Shown here: positions 44,717-54,300 of the stretch, piece after piece | How the letters are laid out: every line of letters starts with the position of its first letter | Position numbering within the stretch: the first letter of the stretch is position 1 | NCBI GenBank assembly: GCA_964035015.1 | Contig: OZ036004.1 | Coordinates: forward strand, 9,015,968-9,079,967 | From: Corallium rubrum | Taxonomy: Eukaryota > Cnidaria > Anthozoa > Scleralcyonacea > Coralliidae | Direction of reading: 5' to 3' | DNA: 64,000 nucleotides | Position numbers and translations under genes: made by a program | Notes under the pieces: generated by a model | What the model was told of the DNA's origin: nothing | What the model saw: only the letters and a program-made list of their open reading frames with translations | Database searches by the model: none

Positions 44717-47700
44717 CGACATATTTAAAGCTTAAAAGTCTTTAATTAGAATACATCAAAGGTGTATCTTTACAATCAAATTACTCCTAAGGATTTTTCA
44801 ATGTGGCCGTGTCGAGGCATATTAAAGGCGCTTTAAGCAGCCGTCATACGACACAGTTCAGACCACGGATCCCAGCTAAGCCCTAGGGGGTAATTTTACG
44901 GAGGGAGGAAAACCGGAGAACCCGGCAAAAAACCCTCGGAGCAAAGGAGAGACCAACTAAACTCTACTCACATGAGTCCCAAGCTCGAGAACGGGGTTGT
45001 TCCCAGACGGTCACCCATCCAAGTACTAACCCCGTCTAACCGGGCTTAGCTATTGGTGAGAGGCAGCGCCCTAACAGCACACGCCAACCTTGCTCCCGGA
45101 TGGAGGACCGACAGGACGATCCCTTCAGTTTTATAAAAACTGCTATCAACGAAGGTCCTGTAATCACATGATAGGTAATTCAGCAGCAGTCCGACATGCG
45201 TGAAAACTTGGATTATCCCCCCTGTTTTTCAACGAGCATTCGCGAAATATACATCTCAAACTCATTAATAATTCATGAGGAAAACACAAAGGAAATCAGC
45301 ACCATGTCGGTGGTTTGGATATCGGAGGAAGAAATTACATAAATTAAGCAAACTTTTACTTTGATTTTCTCTTTAAATACTGATTTGTTTGAGATGCTAT
45401 ATCATACACTGGGAGGAGTGTTTCATCAGGATATCCAAACATTTCGAAGTTTGTTCAAAAACCTCGGCTTCGCCTCAGTTTTCAACAAACGTCTCAGTGT
45501 TTGGATATCCTTATGAAACACTCCTCCTCGTGTATGATATATTACGTCATCACTGATGCCATATCACGCCAGTCTACGCCATCTTGGTAAGCTCCCTCGG
45601 AACTTTTGAAGAATTTTCAGAAGACGTACCTCTCTGGAGGGCAAGATGGACGGGTTGAGTAGCGCAATCACGGTTCCCTCAGATGTTTTCCAATGTTCTT
45701 TATGATTCTCGCCAAATAAAAACAATGATACTATTGGATTAGCAAGGTGGAATGCCAGATCAGACAACTTCCATATGCTGTACTGGTTGCCCTGTTCACA
45801 AAGCAAAACATTATATATTAGTTTTTAATGGCGATAATGTAAAAGAAATACGTTTTGTGGAAACACCACGTAAAAGGCGATTTTTAACCGGTCAAATTTC
45901 ACGACGCCCCCCCTCCCCCCACCCCCCAAAAAACCCCCAAAACAACCAAAAAACCCAACAAAAACAAAACAACCCCAAACAAAACAAAACAAAAACAAAA
46001 AACAACACCCCAACAAATCAACAAAAACAAACAAACACAACACAACACAAAACATGTAAAGTATATTCTACGCTATACATATAAGCTAGTACTGATATGA
46101 ACGTTTGTCATAAAAAGGAAATACATACATAGTTCACAATAATATATCAGACATTATGAAACGGGTCTACAACAGCACAACAACAATAATTTTAAGTTCC
46201 TTCTTCAAATGGAAGTAATAAAATTAATTGCAAGTTAATAATATGACCGGTCAAAATGACCGGCCGTTATTTTGAGCCCTGATACTGTTGCTTAAAGGCC
46301 TGTTTAAACGGATCCAACATGTTGGTCCAACATCATCCAACAATGTTGAATGCAACATGTTGGATTCGTTTGAACACCATGTTGGATAATGTTGCATGAT
46401 GTTGGACATTGTTGGATCAACTTTGATTCCGTTCAAACTTTTCATTCAACATCGTCCAACATTTGACGAGGTAGAAACATTCAAGATGACTTAAAACAAA
46501 GACAAAACTCACTCGATATTCGTTACTTTCAAAAAGCTTTATTTAGACGATTGAGGTTAAAATACTGCAATATTTTTAACACAAATAGGAACCTTTGACA
46601 GCCTAGCTTCTCACTGAAGTTGGCTATCTTGAAATCTCCATAGTAACTTTATAATTAATTATAATTACCAAAAAACTGACCAATCAGCGAAGGATTATAG
46701 GTAAACTCCGATCCCCTAATCAGTTTCGATTTTAATTAATAGAACTTGTGTTGGATGTTGTTGCATCCGTTTGAACATGTTGGCCAACATTGTCCAACAA
46801 TGGTCCAACATTGTTGGACCAACAATGTTGGACAATGTTGGATCCGTTTAAACAGGCCTTTATAATACTTACTGCCCTCAAGAAACAATGCACGCGCGCG
46901 ATACCTCGAGAAACAAGCCACGCGCGTCACCCTCGAGAAACAACGCACGCGCGAAACTCTCGAGAACCAAAGCACGCGCAACAAATTACATGACGCAAAC
47001 AATCGGATCTCAAATAGCAGTCGTCGTTAGCCCGAGAAGGTTAGCGTAAAGTGCGTCTTGAGAAAAAACTCAAAAAAGCGATATCAAAATGGGCTTAGTG
47101 TTGTCACTATGTCCTGGATTGTACTTTGTCACCGACGAATTCTCGTTGGAAAGCATTGATGAAGAAAATTGGGTGGAAATCGGCAACGTTTCGGAAGAAA
47201 ACGGCGAATCGACTGGGTTGTCCAGGAAAAAAGTTTCAAAGACAACGAAAAAGAAATACGCCGAAACTAAAGACCCCGAAAGTCGTCGTCCAGTAGATAG
47301 AAAAAAGCTGAGAGAAAGTCACCCAGCGTCGATGGAAAAACGATTTCCGTCTCGTTTCTGTGCGGTCGCGCAAGAACAACCAACCGCGGGAAACGTTGGC
47401 GAAGGCCAGCAACTGAAAGACGATGGGTTGAACTTGAAGAGCGATGAAAATAGAATTGATGTAAAGCTTGAAAAAGTTCAACCAGCGCAACAAACCTCCA
47501 AATCGGAAAAGATTAGTGATGAAGACATCCAGTTGAAAAACGTTGGAGGAAGCTCGACGAAGGAAAGAAAGTGGTTTGGTAGAAAAAAGCTGAAGAAAAT
47601 CCTGTCAGCATCGGTGGAAGCAGTCCCGAAGTCCTCCCATCCTTGTGAGGTCTCGTCGCAGCATCGTTCCATGCCGGGGAACGTTGTTGACGAAGATCAC

Positions 47701-48724
47701 CAAGTCGATCGGTTGAGCTCGAAGAAAAAAAGAAAACGTTTTGGAAAGAAAAAGCTGAAGAATATCCAGCCAGCATCTGTCGAAGCTGACACAAAGTCCT
47801 CCCGTCCTTGTGAGGTCTCGCAACATCGTTCCATGCCGGGGGACGTTGTTGACGAAGACCACCAAGTCGATCGGTTGAGCTCGAAGTCAAAGAAAGGAAG
47901 AAAACGTTTGGGTAAGAAAAAGCTGAAGAACATCCAGCCAGAATCTGTGGAAGCTGACCCAAAGCCCTCCCGTCCTTGTGAGGTCTCGCAACATCGTTCC
48001 AAGCCGGGGGACGTTGTTAACGAAGACCAGCAATTCGATCGGTTCAGTTGGAGGAACAAAGGAAAGCGTTTTGGTAAGGAAAAGCTGAAGAACATCCAGC
48101 AAGCATCTGCTGAACCAGACCAGATGTCGTCCCGTCCTTCTGAAGTCTCGCAACAGCGTTCCATGCCGAGGGACGTTGTTGAAGAAGACCAGCAATTCAA
48201 TCGCTTCAGTTGGAGGAACAAAGGAAAGCGTTTTGGTAAGGAAAAGCTGAAGAACATCCAGCAAGCATCTGTGGAAGCAGACAAGATGTCGTCCCGTCCT
48301 AATTCTGGAGTCTCGCAACAACGTTCCATGCCGAGGGACGGCGTTGTTGAAGACCAGCAATTCAATCGCTTCAGTTGGAGGAACAAAGGTTTTACTAGAA
48401 AAAAGCTGAAGGAATTTCTTTCAGCGTCTGGAGAAAAAGTTCAGGCACCGCCTCCTTCCAGTGTGGTCTTGCCAGAGAATACTACATCAGAAAAAGCTGT
48501 TGATGCGAACGAATGGAAAGCTAGTCGTGAGTTGCACTCGGAAAACGTGGAAAATCCGAAAGAGATCGTGCAGAAGAACGACGACGAGAAAGAGATGGAA
48601 GCGAATGAGGCGAACCGCGAAGGAGCGAAGAATGCTAAGGCAAAAGCCTTGGGAGAGAAACAGGTTTGTGCAACAATTATTAAAGTATATCCAAAAATGT
48701 TAAAAGGTTCACTTGCACATAGCA

Positions 48725-48796
<72 letters not shown>

Positions 48797-51327
48797 CTAT
48801 TTACAGAATAAGTGGCCGTTCTGTATCGGGGTATACATGCAGACACGAGGCGAAGCCGAGTGCCTGTATCCCGATACGGAACGGACACGATCTATTTGGT
48901 AAGTTCATTGGCGTAGTAATTTTTCTAAAAAAACGTTGTCTAAGTCGAGAAAATCAAAGCTAAAGTTTATATAAATCAAGAGGAATCTATATCACATATA
49001 TATAGACCCTCATTAAACATGGGTTTTCTTTGTATTTTCCTAATGAATTATTAATGAGTTTTAAAATAGGTCTAGCTCAGAGTGCTCCATCAGCAGTGGT
49101 TTGCATATAGGAAAGCAAAAAAAGTGGTATAAAGTGCCAAGATTTTTAGGAACAAAATAGTCAATGTTTCGAAAAGAGCCCTTTATCAGAGTAAATCCTT
49201 TTATTATACATTTTTTTCAAAAATCGAAATCCTTGATTATAATTGGTCAGAAACTTAGTAAGAAGTCTTGATATCTGCACTTTTAGTTGTATTTGCCGCT
49301 GTAATGGTTTGATTCTGAGCCCACAATGCTATTATCTGTTAGTTTCTGGAGGGATTATCTGTAGGAAAAAGGACTTATCATGCATGTGTTGACGTGACGC
49401 CACTGACGAGCTGACAAACCGAAAAAAGCGCGGGGGGGAAAGCAATTGTCTTTGAACTGCATTTTTTGGTTCTGAGGGAGTGATCCTCTTTATATTTTCA
49501 ACTGAAATGTATAATAAAACAATTATTGAATTCGACTTTTTTGATATCAAGAATTATCAAGGTCTCAGACCGCATTATCAGCCTCAGTTTTTGGCTTCGG
49601 CAGATAACACAGACTCCGACCTTGATAATTCTTGATATCAAAAAAGTCTCATCCAATAATTGTTTATTATCGTGCATGCATCTATATTTAAGAAATAGAA
49701 AACACGAGTGAAAGTTTGGGGCCCGAATGATAGCATATTGGATGGCGTATTATCAATTTTTTTATGCTTCCCATAAAGTTATAGAAACACGGCTTTTAAG
49801 CAATCGCCGCCTGCGTTTTCAAAATGTTATTCTATAAAACTGAACAGAAAACGGCAAAGTGAAATCTCTTTGTTAAATAGAAAAAGTGGAATATAACATT
49901 TTGTAAACACAATTCAAGTAACGTTTACTTTCTCTTTCTAACAGGGGGAAAACGTGGAACGCTCCAATCTTGCAGCCAATGGGCACAAGTCTGGGAAAAC
50001 CAAACATCCTTCCGTCCCGAAGAGAGTTAAAGCAAACCTTGGACGTCAGGTACAGTTTCTCAGTCCGCATGGCAAAACTGGATCAAAAATCCAACCAACA
50101 GTCGTCGAGAGCAACCAACAGTCGACATCAACACCAGCCGTCCCCTCAAAAGAGCCGCACTCAGAGCATGTGTATAAAATGTTCGAAGGAAAACCCAGAA
50201 AAACTGGAAACTATGTGGAAGTCTTGTCCGTAGAGCACGAGGAAGAGTGTATTAAAGAAGGCTGGGAATTTACCTCTCGAACGACAGCCATTGAGTCCGA
50301 AGAAACCGTGGGTGGGGAGAAAACAAGCAAGTGGTCGAAGCTAAAGTTTTGGAAAGCTAAAGAAACTCGTGTGAAAGAGTTGGGGAAAACAGAATGCAAA
50401 ACGAGTTGTTGGGAGGAAGACTTGGTCAAGAAGGAGAAGGAAGAGAAAGACTTGAAAAAAGTAAAGTGGAATAAAGTGAAGTTAGTTAACATTGCTGCGC
50501 CCGTCGGCGCTGCACCGAAGCCGAGCGATGTTTACCAAAAAGCACCGAAAGCGATGCGCGAGTCGAGCGACGTTCGCCAGAAAGCACCGAAGGAGGTACG
50601 CGGGCCGAAGGATATTTACCGAAAAGCACCAAAGGAAGTGCGCAAGCCGAGTGACGTTTACCGAAAAGCACCGAAAGCGATCAGCAAGCCGAAGGATATT
50701 TACCGAAGAGCACCGAACGCGGTGCGCGACTGAGGGATTGTTAACGAAGTGTAAGCTTAATATTTAGCGGAGAGCACCCGAAGCCGGTGCGCCATGTTTG
50801 TCGTAAATCAGTATATGGTATATATATATAAATCAGTAAATCACATGAGAAGAAAATCTTCTTGAACGCTTGAACAAACTATACTCTTCTATAGCAACAA
50901 GTTTGCACTTAAAGTAATGTAATAATACAAGATTGTTAAAAGAAAAACACAAAAAACAAACATCGAGTGTGTATATTAGTTTAAAAGTTTTAAATGTTCC
51001 AGGCGTCATCTGAAACCAATACGTATTTCAGACCTTTTGCTGGCACGACATTTTAATAATACTAATCTCAAACCCTAATCACAACTCTAACAGTAGTAAT
51101 AATGAGGCGGAATCCTTTTGGTCCCTGGAGTGGGGGGTATTACTACTTCTAACCCTAACTATAACTTTAGATGTATAGTTTTACACCAAAAGGTTATACT
51201 TCGGTTTATAATTACAAAGTGAGTGAACTACCGAGATTCTTATTAGCGGAAAACTGACGTTTTGAACGGAATACAAACACTCTCTCTCCCTCCCTCCTTC
51301 CCTCCCTCCCTCCCTCCCTCCCTCCCT

Positions 51328-51383
<56 letters not shown>

Positions 51384-54300
51384 GTGGAAATTGTTTGTTA
51401 TAAGACAAAAAAAGCCAAAAGCTTACCTTGGTTGAGGTTTTGGGCGGAAGTTTTTGCACCAAGACAGCAATCGTTACCCAGTCACCTTCAATGTCGTCGT
51501 TTCGGATCATTGACTGAATGGATGATACCTTTATGATTTTGCGTCCCTCCATTCGCCTTTCCATAGCAGTTGATGAAATAAGAGGATTCCTGAAAGAGTT
51601 TGATAAAACAGAGAAGACGAATAAAGGTATACTTCAGTAACATATAGAGGAAAAAGTGCAAATGCAGCCAACTGTTGCTGCAAAAAATATGGTTAATGAG
51701 TTTAGCTTTTGTCGTTGAAAACGACATCATCAGAACTAGGAAGAATTGAGAGAGAAAACAGAGAAGAATGAAAATAAACAAAAGATGAAAGGTAGGAAGA
51801 AAAGATTGAAAGAAAGGAGGGACAAAAGAGGAAAGGAAGGGAAAAGGAGGGAGGATAAAAGGAGGGAGAGGAAAAGAGAATGAATGAAGAAGGGAATGAG
51901 GAAGGAAAGAAGGAAGAAACAAAACAGGATAAAAAAGAAAAAAAGGAAGGGATGAAAAAGAAAAGAAGAAATAAAGGGAGGGAAAAAGAAAAGAAAGAAA
52001 TGTAGAGATGAAAAAAAAAAGCATAAAGGAAAGGATGAATGAATGGAGAAAGGAAAGAAGGAAAATAGAAAAAAACAAACTAAAGAAGAAGAAGGTAAAA
52101 ACAAGGATGAGAGAAGGAAGGAAGGAGAGAAAGGAAAGAAGGAAGACAAAAAGGAAAGTAGGGAAGCAAAAAGAAAGAAAATAAAGAAGGAGAAAAGGGA
52201 TAAAAGGAAAATAATATGTAAATTGAGTAATTTATTGATGCTATACGCATATAGCAAACTAATTTAACAAGAAGGATTTTAATACTGTAGTAATAAACAT
52301 ACAGAATTCGCAATCCAGAGAACCCATCTGTGACTCCATTTATATCCTTCAAAGGTCTTTTTGCAACAGAAGCCTCACTAGAAGGTCCTTCTGCCTTTCT
52401 TTTAACACCAGAAGTCTTGTTTTCTATATAAATTTGAAAAAAAAATTAAATAACAGTATAATGGGTGTGTGGAAATATATTGTAATAATAAATTATAAGT
52501 GAGAACTTTTAGTACTAAGTCAGTCAAAGGGTTAACTGAGCTTATCTATCCATCAATCTTCCTTCCTTAAAGGGCAATAGCACTAAAAATTAAGTTTGTC
52601 TAATTTGAAAGAACTCATAAAATTGTAATAGAACATCCTTTACAACTTTTTGGTATCTTTCTGCGTTTTCAAGATATTTCAATTTGTTTGATACGTAAAT
52701 GAGATGGTCTCTGGCACCAGGTGTGGGGTAAAATATTTTCACATGTAGCAAAACCAGTTATACCTGTATCTCCAAGTTTGTTCAGCGAAATCATTTGAAA
52801 CTGTGCACATAAAAACTCCTTGCAACGCTGAACATTTCATGTTAGATATGTAAGTGACTTTGCTCTGTATGAAAATATTTTACCCCACTCCTGACATCAG
52901 AGACCATCTCATTTACATATCAAACAAATTGAAATATCTTGAAAATGCAGAAAGATACGAAAAAGTTGTAAAGGATCTTCTATTACAATGTTATGAGGTC
53001 TTTCAATTTAGGCAAACTTAATTTTTAATGCCAATCCCCTTTAACCTTTCGACTGCCAGATTGCCCAAAAGGAAGAAAGCATGGGTGGTGAAGAGACTCG
53101 CCTCTCACTGTTACGACCGACAGTTAAGTCCAATTGGATGGGGTTAGTACTTGATGGGTGCCCACATGGGGCAAACCTTGTCATGGACTTGAGTTTGGAA
53201 CTCATGTGAGTAGTTGATCATGATTGTAAACCGTATTTCCTTGAATAAACGCCTCCCTCGAATAAACGCTGCCCTCGAATAAACACCACAGGAGAAACAA
53301 AAAATATTATTAAATGCCACCCTTGAATAAATGCTGCACTTTTTCTTATCGATGCGGCGTTTATTTGAAGCATATATATATATATATATTTAAAGACATA
53401 TAAACTTTATTTTTTTTGGATAAGTGTTAAAATTGGTTATGAATTTGAATTAAACAATAAATTCACAGTTGATGTTACAAAATTTACAATAAACCCCGCC
53501 CTTGAATAAACGCCGCCCTCGAATAGACGCCGCACCTGCAATGCGGAAAATTTAATATACGCCGCAGCGTTTATTCAAGGAAATATGGTAGTTGATCTCT
53601 ACTGTGCTTCGAGGGTTTTTCTCCAGGTTCTCCAGTTTTCCCTCCTCCGTAAAATCAACAATTCAATCTTAGGAGAACAACCGTGTAAGGGACATCTACC
53701 GGTAGTCCTATTGTTGTTTATTTAGTATCAGTTAGATACAAATGTTAATAAATAAATAAAAAGCAACCCCTTTAAATAATACCAGACAATTTTACTCAGT
53801 CAAATGAGAACCTCTATTAGTCAGAAAGGTAAATAATAGTTGTAATATAAAAAAAATCACAGAAACCACTCTGTACTCACCATTCTTCACACTTGGTGTT
53901 GACTCAGGCAGTTTAGGAGTGTGGGCGACTCTTGCTTTCTTAACCAATCCTGTATCCATTAAGTTTTGTTGTGTTGCTGAAGAAGTTTTTTCAGACTTAG
54001 AAATACTTTCTTTTTTAATGTTCTTGGTAGGTATTTTATAATCATCTATTTTTTTCTTCTTTTCACTTCTACATGTACTAGTATTTATAGTTGGTGTTGA
54101 TTTTTCATTGTTTTCTTCAATTTTACTTGTTTCAGGAGACTTGCTTTCTGATTAAGAGAGTTAAGATTAGGTAACATTATATAAAGTCTGTTATTATACT
54201 CTCACAAATAATCATCCAATCAAATGTCTACATTAGCGTCCCATGTCAGCCCAATATTTTATGATGTAGGACAACTACATATTAGCCAGCAACCTTTGGA

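Noticed and set aside
48664-48963. Extension of the gene at 47089 through 48963 with an Ile-Tyr run
   Set aside because: It reads through a good donor into a (TA)n microsatellite. The splice to 49945 keeps phase and continues the basic, repeat-type protein.
51488-52352. Long Phe/Ser/Leu-rich minus-strand frames resembling membrane proteins
   Set aside because: Composition artefact of the polypurine tract. Only 52423-52303 and 51589-51427 within this stretch are real MCM10 exons.
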